Shown here: one piece after another, positions 8,864 to 18,531 of the stretch | Numbering within the stretch: position 1 is the first letter of the stretch | Layout: every line of letters begins with the position of its first letter | Assembly (NCBI GenBank): GCA_031285965.1 | Contig: JAITVD010000019.1 | Location: 1-45,902 of the forward strand | Source of the DNA: Azoarcus sp. | Lineage (GTDB): Bacteria; Pseudomonadota; Gammaproteobacteria; Burkholderiales; Rhodocyclaceae | DNA: 45,902 nucleotides | Direction of reading: 5' to 3' | Made by a program: the position numbers and the translations under genes | Notes under the pieces: generated by a model | What the model was told of the DNA's origin: nothing | The model's input: only the letters and a program-made list of their open reading frames with translations | The model's database searches: none

Positions 8864-10110
8864 CGAGGGTTTCCCCCGTCCGCACGGATTCGCCCGTGCG
8901 TCGCCCGACCCGTTCTGTGCGCGTTGGCCATGTCGTGATAGGGTCGGACGCGCCTGTCGTAGTGCAGGCGATGACGAGTACCGATACCGCCGATGTTGGC
9001 GCGACTGTCGCGCAGATTGCCGAGCTGTTCCGCGCAGGCTCCGAACTGGTGCGGGTCACGGTCAACAACGAGGCGTCCGCCCAAGCCGTGCCGCATATAC
9101 GCGAGCGCCTTGCCGCGCAGGGTATTGACGTGCCGCTCGTGGGAGATTTCCATTACAACGGCCATGCCCTGCTTGCCAAAGAACCGGAATGCGCCGCCTC
9201 GCTCGACAAATTCCGCATCAATCCGGGCAACGTCGGCGCGGGGGCGCGGCGCGACGCGCAATTTGCCGAAATCATCGAGCTGGCATGCAAGCATGGCAAG
9301 CCAGTGCGCATCGGGGTGAACTGGGGCAGCCTGGATTCGTCGGTATTGGCAAGGGTGATGGATGAGAATGCCGCCCGCGCCGCGCCATTGCCCGCCAACG
9401 CGGTCATGCGCGAGGCATTGGTGCGCTCGGCGCTGGAATCGGCGGCACAGGCCGAAAGCCTTGGCCTGGCTGGAGACCGCATCATTCTTTCGGCCAAGGT
9501 GTCGAGCGTGCAGGATTTGATCGCGGCCTACCGCGAACTTGCACGGCGTTGCGATTATCCGCTGCATTTGGGGCTGACCGAGGCGGGCATGGGCAGCAAG
9601 GGCATCGTCGCCTCAACGGCGGCGCTGGCGGTGCTGCTCCAGGAAGGCATTGGCGATACCATCCGGGTGTCCCTGACGCCCGAGCCGGGGGGCAGCCGCT
9701 CGCAGGAAGTCGTGGTGGCGCAGGAAATTTTGCAGACGATGGGCTTGCGCGCCTTCGTGCCGATGGTGACGGCCTGCCCTGGCTGCGGGCGCACGTCCGG
9801 CACTGTTTTTCAGGAACTGGCTGCCCATATCCAGCGCCATGTGCGCGACAGGATGCCGCAATGGCGCACCGAATATGACGGCGTGGAAAACATGGCCTTG
9901 GCGGTAATGGGCTGCGTGGTCAATGGACCGGGAGAGAGCCGACATGCCAATGTCGGTATATCATTACCCGGTTCGGGCGAAGCGCCTGCCGCGCCGGTAT
10001 TTGTGGATGGACAAAAAACAGTTACCCTTCGCGGTGGCAATATCGCTGCCGAATTTGCCGCCCTTGTTGACGATTACGTAGCGAGCCATTACGCCCGTAA
10101 GCCTGTCTGA
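8860..10110 (+). CDS. ispG: 4-hydroxy-3-methylbut-2-en-1-yl diphosphate synthase
   Basis: 416 residues, ATG 8860 overlapping the rodZ stop. IspG (GcpE) is a 4Fe-4S enzyme of the non-mevalonate isoprenoid pathway that reduces methylerythritol cyclodiphosphate to HMBPP. N-terminal TIM-barrel region: [32 protein letters not shown] and [11 protein letters not shown]-terminal cluster region: [16 protein letters not shown] carries two Cys ligands and [10 protein letters not shown] the third. Length and motif order are those of the proteobacterial single-barrel form. Followed after 28 bp by hisS. Confidence 0.97.
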   Translation: MTRVSPVRTDSPVRRPTRSVRVGHVVIGSDAPVVVQAMTSTDTADVGATVAQIAELFRAGSELVRVTVNNEASAQAVPHIRERLAAQGIDVPLVGDFHYNGHALLAKEPECAASLDKFRINPGNVGAGARRDAQFAEIIELACKHGKPVRIGVNWGSLDSSVLARVMDENAARAAPLPANAVMREALVRSALESAAQAESLGLAGDRIILSAKVSSVQDLIAAYRELARRCDYPLHLGLTEAGMGSKGIVASTAALAVLLQEGIGDTIRVSLTPEPGGSRSQEVVVAQEILQTMGLRAFVPMVTACPGCGRTSGTVFQELAAHIQRHVRDRMPQWRTEYDGVENMALAVMGCVVNGPGESRHANVGISLPGSGEAPAAPVFVDGQKTVTLRGGNIAAEFAALVDDYVASHYARKPV

Positions 10111-10138
10111 ACCTGATTGCGATAAAAGTAGCAAAAAC

Positions 10139-11488
10139 ATGATCCAAACTTTGCAGGCTGTGCGTGGGATGAATGACATCCTTCCCGACGAAGCCGAAAT
10201 CTGGGAGAACTTTGAGGACATCGTCCGCGACTGGCTCAAGAGCTATGGCTACCGCCCGATCCGTATGCCTGTCGTGGAGCCGGAGCCGCTTTTCCACCGC
10301 GCAATCGGCGAAGTTACCGACATTGTCGAGAAGGAAATGTATGCGTTCGAGGACGCGCTGAACGGAGAGCGGCTCGCGCTGCGCCCGGAAGGCACGGCGG
10401 GATGCGTCAGGGCAGCCATCCAGCATAACCTCGTGGCGTCGAACGGCCCGCAGCGCCTCTACTATCATGGGCCGATGTTCCGCCACGAGCGCCCGCAAAA
10501 GGGCCGCTATCGGCAGTTTCACCAGATTGGCGCGGAGGCGCTTAGTTTTGCCGGGCCGGATATCGATGCCGAACTCATCATCATGTGCGCCCGCCTGTGG
10601 GGGCAGCTTGGGTTGACCGACGTGAGGCTCGAAATCAATTCGCTGGGCAGCGCCGAAGAACGCGCCGCCCACCGCGCCGCGCTTGTTGCTTACCTCGAAT
10701 CGAACCAAGACAAACTGGATGAGGATGCCCAGCGCCGCCTGCATTCCAACCCGTTGCGTATCCTCGATACTAAGAATCCCGCCATGCAGGCGCTTGTGGA
10801 GGCCGCGCCGAAACTGGCCGACTATCTGGGCGAGGCATCGAAGGCGCATTGGGAGACGCTGCAAGCGTTGCTGACCGAGGCGGGGATTGATTTCAAAATC
10901 AACCATCGCCTTGTGCGCGGGCTGGATTACTACAACCTGACGGTGTTTGAGTGGGTGAGTGACAAACTCGGCGCGCAAGGCACAATCTGCGCCGGTGGCC
11001 GTTATGACGCACTGGTGGGGCAACTGGGCGGCAAGCCGATGCCCGCCGCAGGTTTTGCGATGGGGGCGGAACGCCTGCTTGCGCTTTGGCGGGAAAGCGG
11101 CGAGGTCGAATACGCGGTCGAGCGGCCAGCGCCCGATGTTTACGTGGTGCACCAAGGCGACCCCGCGCAGCGGCTAGCCTTTCGGGCGGCTGAAAATTTG
11201 CGCGATGTGGGCTTTGACGTGCTGCTGCATTGCGGGGGAGGCAGCTTCAAATCGCAGATGAGAAAGGCCGATGCCAGCGGCGCGTTGCTGGCGCTGGTCA
11301 TCGGGGAAGATGAAGCGGCGGCGGAGGAAGTTGGAATAAAGCCCCTGCGCGGCGACGGCGAGCAGTGCCGGGTTCCGTTTCAGGAACTGCCCGAGACAGT
11401 AGTCAACGTAATATATGGAGCCGAATCGCCGCCGGACGGCGAGCTTCGGGAAGAGAGCGGACAAGGAGTTGCGAATGGCGGTGTATGA
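10139..11488 (+). CDS. hisS: Histidine--tRNA ligase
   Basis: 449 residues from ATG 10139. Class II synthetase that charges tRNA-His. Motif 1 region [14 protein letters not shown], the substrate loop [18 protein letters not shown], motif 2 [24 protein letters not shown], the histidine-binding [15 protein letters not shown] and motif 3 [13 protein letters not shown] are all present, followed by the anticodon-binding domain (DVYVVHQGD... [13 protein letters not shown]). About 20 residues longer at the C-terminus than the usual ~425, and this tail overlaps the next gene by 14 nt. A second, divergent HisS-like gene in this window is hisZ. Confidence 0.97.
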   Translation: MIQTLQAVRGMNDILPDEAEIWENFEDIVRDWLKSYGYRPIRMPVVEPEPLFHRAIGEVTDIVEKEMYAFEDALNGERLALRPEGTAGCVRAAIQHNLVASNGPQRLYYHGPMFRHERPQKGRYRQFHQIGAEALSFAGPDIDAELIIMCARLWGQLGLTDVRLEINSLGSAEERAAHRAALVAYLESNQDKLDEDAQRRLHSNPLRILDTKNPAMQALVEAAPKLADYLGEASKAHWETLQALLTEAGIDFKINHRLVRGLDYYNLTVFEWVSDKLGAQGTICAGGRYDALVGQLGGKPMPAAGFAMGAERLLALWRESGEVEYAVERPAPDVYVVHQGDPAQRLAFRAAENLRDVGFDVLLHCGGGSFKSQMRKADASGALLALVIGEDEAAAEEVGIKPLRGDGEQCRVPFQELPETVVNVIYGAESPPDGELREESGQGVANGGV

Positions 11489-12116
11489 CCTTGAAGAGCA
11501 GGAACAGATTGCCGAGATAAAGGCATGGTGGGCACGGTACGGCAATCTGGTCATGACGTTGCTTTTGGCGCTGGCGCTGGGTTTTGCGGGCTGGCAAATG
11601 TGGAACAGATACAGAGGTTCCGGCGCTGCCGAGGCCAGCGCACTGTACTCTGAACTACAGCAGGCGGTGTCCGCCGATAACGCGGAACAGACCCGCGAGC
11701 TTGCGGGCAAGCTGATTAGCGGGCATGGCAACACGGTTCAGGCGCAACTAGGGGCGCTGCTGTCGGCGGGCATGCAGTTCAAGAAAAACGATCTCGACAA
11801 CGCCACTCCCCAGCTTGAATGGGCGGCGGACAAGGGCAAAGATGCCGCTTTGCGCGACCTTGCCCGGTTGAGGCTGGCCGCCGTGCTGATGCAAAAGGGC
11901 GATCTCGACGCGGCGCTTGCCCGTTTGCAGCCCGTGCCGGAAGGCGCTTTGCGCGCCCGTTTTGAAGATTTGCGTGGCGATATCCTTGCCTCCCAAGGCA
12001 AGTACGCAGAGGCGCGCACCGCTTGGCAAGCGGGCATTGGGATACTGAGCAATGCGGGCAATGAGGCCGCGTTGCGCGACATCATCCGCGTCAAACTTGA
12101 ATCGCTGGAAGGCTGA
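11475..12116 (+). CDS. YfgM-like tetratricopeptide membrane protein (ancillary SecYEG subunit family)
   Basis: 213 residues, ATG 11475 with AAGGAG 7 nt upstream; the frame is open from 11415 but that part lies in hisS. YfgM proteins sit beside SecYEG with PpiD and handle secreted proteins in the periplasm. The N-terminus [20 protein letters not shown] is typical, followed by one transmembrane helix (about 25-45, [19 protein letters not shown]) and a periplasmic TPR-like domain ([20 protein letters not shown]... [20 protein letters not shown]...). The order hisS-yfgM-bamB-der is the common proteobacterial cluster. Confidence 0.92.
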   Translation: MAVYDLEEQEQIAEIKAWWARYGNLVMTLLLALALGFAGWQMWNRYRGSGAAEASALYSELQQAVSADNAEQTRELAGKLISGHGNTVQAQLGALLSAGMQFKKNDLDNATPQLEWAADKGKDAALRDLARLRLAAVLMQKGDLDAALARLQPVPEGALRARFEDLRGDILASQGKYAEARTAWQAGIGILSNAGNEAALRDIIRVKLESLEG

Positions 12117-12119
12117 ATC

Positions 12120-13247
12120 ATGAGACGTTTTCCTTTGCATCTATTTTTTCCGGTGCTCGCCTTGGCTTTATCGTCGGGATGCTCCTCGACGGCTGGTCCG
12201 GCGGATTTAGTCAAATTCCAACAGTCTGCTGAGTTGCACGAGCTCTGGAGCGTTTCGGTCGGCGGCGCGAAGAATTATGTGTTCCAGCCCATCGTGGTGG
12301 ATGAGAGCGTCTATGCCGCAGAAGCCGGCGGGGATGTCGTGCGCATCGACGGCGGCAAGAAAAAATGGGTGACTGATACCAAAGTGAAGCTCTCCGCTGG
12401 TGTGGGCTGCGATGGCGAGATTGTTGCCGTGGCGGGCGAAAAGGGGGAAATCATCGCCCTCGACGCTGAAACGGGCAGCGAGAAATGGCGCGTGAACGCA
12501 GGCGTGGAGATACTGGCTCCCCCAGCCGTTGGCGGCGGGGTTGTGGTGCTGCGGGCTTCCGACCATCGGCTGCTCGGGCTTGAGACAAAACATGGGCAGC
12601 ACCGCTGGCTCTACCAGCGCAACATGCCCCCGCTGGCGCTGCGCAGCCATTCCGGCGTGCTCATCGTGGAAAATCAGGTCGCGCTCGCGGGCTTCCCCGG
12701 CGGCAAGCTGGTGGCGGTGAGCTTGGAGCATGGCGGCAACCTTTGGGAACTGAGCGTCTCCCGGCCACGCGGTGCCACCGAGCTTGAGCGGGTGTCCGAT
12801 GTGGCGGGCGTTCCGGTGCTGGGCCGCAACGAAGTCTGCGCCGTCACTTACCAAGGGCGGGTGGCCTGTTTTGACATGGGCAATGGCAATACTTTGTGGA
12901 CGCGCGATTTTTCGTCCTATGTCGGCATGGACAGGGATAACCGTTTCGCGCTGCTCGTCGATGAGCGCGATTCCGTCCAGGCACTCGATGTCTACAGCGG
13001 CATTACGGCGTGGCGGCAGGACGCGATGACCCGGCGCAGGCTGACCCGGCCGCGGATTATTGATGATTTCGTGGTGCTGGGCGACGGCGAGGGCTATGTG
13101 CATGTGCTCGGGTATGAGGACGGCGTTTTTGTTGCCCGAGACCGCGCCGACAACAGCGCCATCCTTGCCGACCCCCTGCCTTTGGGGGACGGGTTCGTCG
13201 TGCAGTCGATCGATGGCGATGTCGTGGCGTATGAATTGCGGCGCTGA
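12120..13247 (+). CDS. bamB: Outer membrane protein assembly factor BamB (PQQ-repeat lipoprotein)
   Basis: 375 residues, ATG 12120. Lipoprotein of the BAM complex that inserts beta-barrel proteins into the outer membrane. The signal sequence MRRFPLHLFFPVLALALSS ends at GC (Cys21), a plausible though not perfect lipobox. The mature protein is an eight-bladed propeller of PQQ-type repeats: AAEAGGDVVRIDGGKKKW, IIALDAETGSEKWRVNAG, LLGLETKHGQHRWLYQ, LVAVSLEHGGNLWELSVS, VACFDMGNGNTLWTRDFSS, VQALDVYSGITAWRQ. GATELERVSDVAG matches the conserved BamB segment facing BamA. Three bp after yfgM, 12 bp before der. Confidence 0.96.
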   Translation: MRRFPLHLFFPVLALALSSGCSSTAGPADLVKFQQSAELHELWSVSVGGAKNYVFQPIVVDESVYAAEAGGDVVRIDGGKKKWVTDTKVKLSAGVGCDGEIVAVAGEKGEIIALDAETGSEKWRVNAGVEILAPPAVGGGVVVLRASDHRLLGLETKHGQHRWLYQRNMPPLALRSHSGVLIVENQVALAGFPGGKLVAVSLEHGGNLWELSVSRPRGATELERVSDVAGVPVLGRNEVCAVTYQGRVACFDMGNGNTLWTRDFSSYVGMDRDNRFALLVDERDSVQALDVYSGITAWRQDAMTRRRLTRPRIIDDFVVLGDGEGYVHVLGYEDGVFVARDRADNSAILADPLPLGDGFVVQSIDGDVVAYELRR

Positions 13248-13259
13248 TCTGAATTTCCC

Positions 13260-14588
13260 GTGAAACCCACTATCGTGCTGGTTGGTCGGCCCAATGTCGG
13301 CAAATCGACCTTGTTCAACCGGCTGACCCGCAGCCGCGATGCCCTTGTGGCCGACCTGCCGGGTCTGACCCGCGACCGCCACTATGGTGTTGGGCGGATG
13401 GGCGAGCGTGATTATCTGGTTGTCGACACTGCCGGATTCGACCCCGTAGCGAAGGACGGCGTCATGTTTGAGATGGCGCGCCAAGCCGAACAGGCTATTG
13501 CCGAGGCTGACGCGCTGCTCTTCATCGTCGATGGCCGCGTCGGCTGCACGCCCCATGACGAACAGATTGCCGACTACCTGCGCCGTGCCAACCGCCCCGT
13601 CCATCTCGTCGTCAACAAAGCCGAAGGGCGGGACAGGACGCTGGCAAGCACTGAATTTTACGCATTGGGATTAGGCGAGCCTTTGGCGGTTTCGGCGGCG
13701 CACGGCGATGGCGTGCAGCAGTTGGTCGACGTGGTACTCGCGCCCTTCGATCAAGGCGGCGGGGAAGAAGAATCTGAGGATTCAGGCCCGAAGGTAGCCA
13801 TCGTGGGGCGTCCCAACGTCGGCAAATCTACCTTGGTGAATGCCCTGCTCGGCGAAGATCGGGTGATTGCCTTCGATTCTCCGGGGACGACCCGCGATGC
13901 CATTGCGATTCCGTTCGAGCGCGACGGCCATCATTACACCCTGATTGATACCGCCGGGCTGCGCCGCCGTGGCAAGGTGTTCGAGACCGTCGAAAAATTC
14001 TCGGTCATCAAAACCCTGCAAGCCATCGAGAGCGCCAATGTTGCCGTGCTCGTGCTCGATGCCGCGCAGGATATTTCAGACCAAGATGCCCGCGTTGCCG
14101 GATTCGTGCTCGAAACCGGGCGGGCGCTGGTGGTGGCGGTCAACAAGTGGGACGCTGTCGACCCGTATAGGCGCGAACGCCTCAAGGAGGACATGGCGCG
14201 TAAATTGGGCTTTTTGTCGTTTGCCCGGTTTCACTACATTTCCGCGCTCAAGTTCAGCGGGCTGGGCACTCTCCTGAAATCGGTTAATGGCGCTTACGGG
14301 GCGGCAATGTCTAAGCTCTCCACGCCAAGGCTCACCCGCGCCCTGCAAGTGGCGCTGGCTCGGCAAGCGCCGCCACGCGCCGGAACGGTGCGCCCAAAGC
14401 TGCGCTATGCGCACCAAGGCGGCATGAACCCTCCCGTCATCGTGATTCACGGCACTTCGCTGGAGAGCGTGCCGGAGACCTACGTGCGCTATCTGGAGCG
14501 CGCGTTCATGGAAACCTTCAAGTTGCAAGGCACGCCGTTGCGCATCCAGTTCCGCACCGCGCATAATCCTTATGCGGACAAATCATGA
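13260..14588 (+). CDS. der: Ribosome biogenesis GTPase Der (EngA)
   Basis: 442 residues, GTG start at 13260. Tandem-GTPase needed for 50S subunit maturation. First G domain: [17 protein letters not shown] (about 8-24), DTAGF, and NKAEG. Second G domain: [19 protein letters not shown] (about 184-202), [11 protein letters not shown] and NKWDAVD, then the C-terminal KH-like domain ([33 protein letters not shown]). Both P-loops are intact. Length normal. The gene is followed by a 108-bp intergenic region with no obvious terminator before hfq. Confidence 0.97.
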   Translation: MKPTIVLVGRPNVGKSTLFNRLTRSRDALVADLPGLTRDRHYGVGRMGERDYLVVDTAGFDPVAKDGVMFEMARQAEQAIAEADALLFIVDGRVGCTPHDEQIADYLRRANRPVHLVVNKAEGRDRTLASTEFYALGLGEPLAVSAAHGDGVQQLVDVVLAPFDQGGGEEESEDSGPKVAIVGRPNVGKSTLVNALLGEDRVIAFDSPGTTRDAIAIPFERDGHHYTLIDTAGLRRRGKVFETVEKFSVIKTLQAIESANVAVLVLDAAQDISDQDARVAGFVLETGRALVVAVNKWDAVDPYRRERLKEDMARKLGFLSFARFHYISALKFSGLGTLLKSVNGAYGAAMSKLSTPRLTRALQVALARQAPPRAGTVRPKLRYAHQGGMNPPVIVIHGTSLESVPETYVRYLERAFMETFKLQGTPLRIQFRTAHNPYADKS

Positions 14589-14647
14589 TTTTTGGTTTTT
14601 ATGACCGTCCGCATAGAACATTTTTCAACCATATTCACGCATTGCGG

Positions 14648-14653
14648 TACAAT
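14648..14653 (+). promoter_or_regulatory. Possible -10 box for hfq
   Basis: TACAAT (14648-14653) lies 43 nt before the hfq ATG. A poor -35 candidate, TTCAAC, sits 18 nt upstream. The 108-bp der-hfq gap is otherwise A/T-rich and contains no gene. Weak evidence; hfq could equally be read through from der. Confidence 0.3.
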
Positions 14654-14696
14654 CGCGCCGCGAAAATGTCATAACCACAAAAACTGAGGTTCCGCG

Positions 14697-14945
14697 ATGA
14701 GCAATAACAAGGGGCAGCTTTTACAAGACCCGTTCCTGAATACGCTGCGGCGGGAACATGTCCAAGTTTCCATTTATCTTGTCAACGGCATCAAGCTGCA
14801 AGGACAGATCGAGTCCTTCGACCAATATGTCGTGCTGCTCAAGAATACCGTGACCCAAATGGTCTACAAGCACGCGATTTCGACCATCGTGCCCGCCCGT
14901 CCAGTCACGATTCAGCAGCAGGACGACGACGGGAGCGGCAACTGA
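14697..14945 (+). CDS. hfq: RNA chaperone Hfq
   Basis: 82 residues, ATG 14697 with GAGG about 8 nt upstream. Hexameric Sm-like protein that anneals small RNAs to mRNA targets. Sm1 motif: [40 protein letters not shown]; Sm2 motif: [13 protein letters not shown]. Both RNA-binding surfaces look complete (Gln8/Phe39-type proximal residues and YKH). The C-terminal tail is only about 15 residues, short compared with enterobacterial Hfq (102) but usual for betaproteobacteria. hfq-hflX-hflK-hflC is the classic order. Confidence 0.98.
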   Translation: MSNNKGQLLQDPFLNTLRREHVQVSIYLVNGIKLQGQIESFDQYVVLLKNTVTQMVYKHAISTIVPARPVTIQQQDDDGSGN

Positions 14946-14960
14946 GCGGCTTTCCCCAGC

Positions 14961-16148
14961 ATGTTTGAGCGACCGGCCAGCGGCGAGCGGGCGGTCGCCG
15001 TCCAGCTTGATTTGGGGCAAGGCGGTCTTGATGAGCGCCTCGGGGAACTGAAGCTGCTGGCCTCCAGCGCGGGGGCGACGGTCGAGGCCGTGGTGCAGGG
15101 GCGTCGCAATACGCCTGACCCGGCGCTTTTTGCCGGACGGGGCAAGGTCGGGGAAATTGCCGAAACCTTGAATGCGGTTGACGCTGATCTGGTGATTTTC
15201 AATCATGCCTTGTCGCCTGCCCAGCAGCGCAACCTCGAAAAAGAGCTTCAGCGGCGGGTCATCGACCGCACGGCGCTGATTCTGGATATTTTTGCTCTTC
15301 GAGCGAAAAGCCACGAAGGCAAGTTGCAGGTGGAACTGGCGCAGTTGAGCCACCTGGCGACCCGGCTGGTGCGAGGATGGACTCACCTCGAACGGCAAAA
15401 GGGCGGCATCGGCTTGCGCGGTCCCGGCGAGAAACAGCTTGAAACTGACCGGAGGCTGATTGGCGAGCGCGTCAAGCTGCTCAAGTCCCGGCTCGGCAAG
15501 CTCGAAAAGCAGCGCCATACCCGCCGACGCGCGCGAGAGCGGCGCGATGCGTTTTCGGTGTCTTTGGTTGGCTATACCAACGCGGGCAAATCAACTCTGT
15601 TCAACGCGCTGACCCGAGCGGGCGCTTATGCCGCAGACCAGCTTTTCGCCACGCTGGACACGACATCACGACGGATGTTCGCCGGAACGGAAAACATTGT
15701 GCTCTCGGATACGGTCGGCTTTATCCGCGATTTGCCCCATGCGCTAGTGGCCGCTTTTCACGCTACGCTTGAAGAGACCGCGCATGCCGACCTGCTGCTG
15801 CACGTCGTCGATGCGTCGAGCGAAGACCGCGATGCCCAGATTGCTGCGGTTGACGCGGTGCTCGCCGAGATTGGCGCGGCGGATGTGCCGAGAATCGAAG
15901 TCTGGAACAAGATTGACCTGACCCATGCCGCGCCTGCGGTTGTGCGGGGCGATTGTGGTAGAATCGAGCACGTTTTTTTGAGCGCCCGCACGGGCGAAGG
16001 GCTTCAACTTTTGCGCGCCGTGCTTGGCGAAGCCGCCGTGGCCTTTACAGCCGAACTCGGCGGCGATTCCTTCTCGTCCAGTTCCGGCGCAATACAATCC
16101 GAACCATGTCAACACGGGGATGCTGTGCTGTCCCCTTCCAATCAATGA
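14961..16148 (+). CDS. hflX: Ribosome-associated GTPase HflX
   Basis: 395 residues from ATG 14961. HflX binds and splits stalled 70S ribosomes. N-terminal domain: ELKLLASSAGATVEAVVQGRRN, PALFAGRGKVGEIAE; a basic coiled coil (HLERQKGGIGLRGPGEKQLETDRRL...RR.RARERRDAF) leads to the G domain with GYTNAGKSTLFNALT (G1), DTVGFIRDLPH (G3) and NKIDL (G4). The last ~35 residues, Ser-rich and ending in a short tail, are longer than in most homologues and run close to the hflK start, so the extreme C-terminus is not conserved. 15 bp after hfq. Confidence 0.96.
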   Translation: MFERPASGERAVAVQLDLGQGGLDERLGELKLLASSAGATVEAVVQGRRNTPDPALFAGRGKVGEIAETLNAVDADLVIFNHALSPAQQRNLEKELQRRVIDRTALILDIFALRAKSHEGKLQVELAQLSHLATRLVRGWTHLERQKGGIGLRGPGEKQLETDRRLIGERVKLLKSRLGKLEKQRHTRRRARERRDAFSVSLVGYTNAGKSTLFNALTRAGAYAADQLFATLDTTSRRMFAGTENIVLSDTVGFIRDLPHALVAAFHATLEETAHADLLLHVVDASSEDRDAQIAAVDAVLAEIGAADVPRIEVWNKIDLTHAAPAVVRGDCGRIEHVFLSARTGEGLQLLRAVLGEAAVAFTAELGGDSFSSSSGAIQSEPCQHGDAVLSPSNQ

Positions 16149-16162
16149 ATACAGGCATTCTT

Positions 16163-17440
16163 ATGTCGCCAAACGACCCTTGGGGCAACCGCGACAACAA
16201 CGGTGAGCGCGGCGGACGCCGAGGCAATGAACAAGGGCCGCCCGATCTCGAAGAAATCTGGCGGGATTTCAACCAGCGCCTGTCCGGTATTTTCGGGCAG
16301 CGGCGCGGAAAAAGGCCGTCCGGCTCGAACGGGAGCGGAGGAGGGGGCGGGGGAAGTCATCCCGGTCTGCCGTCCTTCAAGCAGGTTGGCGGCGGTTTGG
16401 GCGCACTGGTGCTGCTGGTGCTCGTGGTGTGGCTCGCTAGCGGCTTCTACACTGTTGATACCAACCAGCGCGGCGTCGTGCTGCGCATGGGCAAATACAG
16501 CACCGTCACGGGGCCGGGTCTCAACTGGCGTTTGCCTTGGCCCGTCGAGACGCATGAAATCGTCGATATGACCGGCTTGCGCACGGTTTCCGTCGGCAAC
16601 CGGGGCAATGCCCGCGCCCTGATGCTGACCGATGACCTGAATATTGTGGCCGTCCAGTTTGCCGTCCAGTACGTGCTCAAGGCGGAGCGGGACGAATCCG
16701 GGCACGAAGTCGGCCCGAGGGATTACATTTTCAAGAACCTCATCCTACCCGGCGACGGGTTCGTGCTCCAGATTGCGGAAACCGCGATGCGTGAAATCGT
16801 CGGCAAGAGCAAGATGGACTATGTGCTCTATGGCGGTCGAGAACAGATCGCTGCTGATGCGCAAGAACTGATTCAGGATATTCTGAATCGCTATGAATCC
16901 GGCATTCAGGTTAGCCGTGTGACGATGGAGGATGTGCAGCCTCCCGAGCAGGTGCAGGCCGCCTTCGATGACGCGACCAAGGCCACGCAGGACGGGGAGC
17001 GGCAGAAAAATGAAGGCGAGGCTTACGCCAATAAAATCGTTCCCGCCGCCCAGGGTGAGGCATCCCGGCTGCGGGCTGATGCCGAAGCGTACCGTGCCAG
17101 CGTGACTGCCAGAGCCGAGGGCGAGACCGCCCGCTTCAAGCAGGTGTTTTCCGAGTTCAAGCGCGCGCCGCAAGTGACGCGGGAGCGCATGTACCTTGAT
17201 GCTGTGCAGCAGGTTCTGTCCAATTCCAGCAAGGTGATGATTGACAACAAGGGCGGCAATAACCTTCTGTACCTGCCGCTAGATAAACTCGTCCAGCAAC
17301 CCGGCGGGCGCGCGGCGGCGGGGGCTGCTGCCGCAGCCGAATCCGTGCAGTCGGTTTTGCCGCCACCCTCCACGTCGTCTTCGCAAGGCGACCCGCGCGG
17401 GCGGGATTTTTTGCGTGACCGCGCAAGGGGAGAGCGTTGA
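16163..17440 (+). CDS. hflK: FtsH protease activity modulator HflK
   Basis: 425 residues from ATG 16163 (MSPNDPWGN), which gives the typical family N-terminus; the frame is open from 16106 and ATG 16145 overlaps the hflX stop. With HflC it forms the large membrane cage around the FtsH protease. Cytoplasmic Gly/Asn/Arg-rich N-terminus with PPDLEEIWRDFNQRL, one transmembrane helix (GALVLLVLVVWLASGFYTV), then the SPFH/band-7 domain (NQRGVVLRMGKYSTVTGPGLNWRLPWPVE... ILNRYESGIQVSRVTMEDVQPPEQVQAAFDDA) and a long C-terminal helix rich in Ala/Glu. The Ala/Ser/Pro-rich tail is variable. Overlaps hflC. Confidence 0.96.
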   Translation: MSPNDPWGNRDNNGERGGRRGNEQGPPDLEEIWRDFNQRLSGIFGQRRGKRPSGSNGSGGGGGGSHPGLPSFKQVGGGLGALVLLVLVVWLASGFYTVDTNQRGVVLRMGKYSTVTGPGLNWRLPWPVETHEIVDMTGLRTVSVGNRGNARALMLTDDLNIVAVQFAVQYVLKAERDESGHEVGPRDYIFKNLILPGDGFVLQIAETAMREIVGKSKMDYVLYGGREQIAADAQELIQDILNRYESGIQVSRVTMEDVQPPEQVQAAFDDATKATQDGERQKNEGEAYANKIVPAAQGEASRLRADAEAYRASVTARAEGETARFKQVFSEFKRAPQVTRERMYLDAVQQVLSNSSKVMIDNKGGNNLLYLPLDKLVQQPGGRAAAGAAAAAESVQSVLPPPSTSSSQGDPRGRDFLRDRARGER

Positions 17441-18318
17441 TGCGTGAAAAACGGACCTTGTTTGCCGGCGCGTTGTTTCTGCTGCTGGCGTTTGCCTCGA
17501 TGTCGCTGTTCGTCGTCGATCAGCGGCAGTACGCGATTGTTTTTCAGCTTGGCGAAGTGAAGGATGTCATCAAGGAGCCGGGGCTGAAATTCAAGCTGCC
17601 GCTGATCCAGAACGTGCGCTATTTCGACCGCCGTATCCTGACGATGGACATGTCCAAATCGGAAGAGCGTTTCCTGACTTCCGAAAAGCAGAACGTCATT
17701 GTCGATTACTTCGTCAAATGGCGGATCGTCGACCCCGAGCTTTACTATCAGGCCGTGTCGGGCGATACGTCACGCGCCGAGACCCGGCTGAATCAGGCGG
17801 TCAATGCCGGTTTGCGCGAGGAATTCGGAAAAAGCACGGTGCATGAGGTCATCTCCGGCAGGCGCGATGCCATCATGCGGAAGATGGATGAGCGCGCCAA
17901 CAGGGACGCGCGCACCATTGGCGTGGAAATCGTCGATGTGCGCCTGAAGCGCGTCGAATACCCTTCCGAAGTGTCCGGCAATGTCTATTCGAGAATGGAA
18001 GCGGAAAGGAAGCGCGTCGCCAATGAGCGCCGTTCCCGTGGCGCGGCGGATTCCGAAAGAATCCGTGCCGATGCTGACCGGCAGCGCGAAATCATCGTTG
18101 CCGAGGCGGGCAGGGATGCCTTGCAGATTAAAGGCGAGGGTGATGCCAAAGCGGCGGCGATCTATGCCGAGGCTTACAGCGTCGACCCGGAGTTCTATTC
18201 GTTTTACCGCAGCCTGGAGGCGTACCGCGCTTCCTTTAAGGGCAAAGATGACCTGATCGTCGTTGCGCCGGACGCGGATTTCTTCAAATATTTGAAAACG
18301 CCCCAAGGCAAACGCTAG
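17440..18318 (+). CDS. hflC: Protease modulator HflC
   Basis: 292 residues from ATG 17440, whose first base is the last base of the hflK stop; the TTG one codon upstream is also in frame. Partner of HflK in the FtsH-HflKC complex. One N-terminal transmembrane segment (LFAGALFLLLAFASMSLFVV) and an SPFH domain follow: QRQYAIVFQLGEVKDVIKEPG, DMSKSEERFLTSEKQNVIVD, and RTIGVEIVDVRLKRVEYPSEV. The AERKRVANERRSRGAADSE helix and the C-terminal SFKGKDDLIVVAPDADFFKYL are typical. Length is the norm for HflC. Confidence 0.97.
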   Translation: MREKRTLFAGALFLLLAFASMSLFVVDQRQYAIVFQLGEVKDVIKEPGLKFKLPLIQNVRYFDRRILTMDMSKSEERFLTSEKQNVIVDYFVKWRIVDPELYYQAVSGDTSRAETRLNQAVNAGLREEFGKSTVHEVISGRRDAIMRKMDERANRDARTIGVEIVDVRLKRVEYPSEVSGNVYSRMEAERKRVANERRSRGAADSERIRADADRQREIIVAEAGRDALQIKGEGDAKAAAIYAEAYSVDPEFYSFYRSLEAYRASFKGKDDLIVVAPDADFFKYLKTPQGKR

Positions 18319-18329
18319 AGGCCGTCCAG

Positions 18330-18524
18330 ATGGGCAACACGCTGCTTGCCGCCATTGCCCTGATGCTGATTCTCGAAGGGGCCGTGCCTTTGCTTGCGCC
18401 TGCCCTGTGGCGGGAAGTTTTTCGCCGTCTCACGGCCATGCGGGACGGCCAGATTCGCTATCTCGGACTTTCCGCCACGCTGGCGGGCGCTGCCCTGCTG
18501 ATATTGCAGTCATTCTGGAACTAA
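18330..18524 (+). CDS. DUF2065 family small membrane protein (YjeT-like)
   Basis: 64 residues, ATG 18330, 11 bp after hflC. Two predicted membrane helices: [20 protein letters not shown] at 5-24 and [19 protein letters not shown] near the C-terminus, joined by a short basic loop ([17 protein letters not shown]). The LxLEGxxPxLxPxxWR pattern and the place directly after hflC identify DUF2065/YjeT. Its function is unknown; location suggests it is made together with HflKC. Followed 7 bp later by hisZ. Confidence 0.93.
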   Translation: MGNTLLAAIALMLILEGAVPLLAPALWREVFRRLTAMRDGQIRYLGLSATLAGAALLILQSFWN

Positions 18525-18531
18525 ACGACCG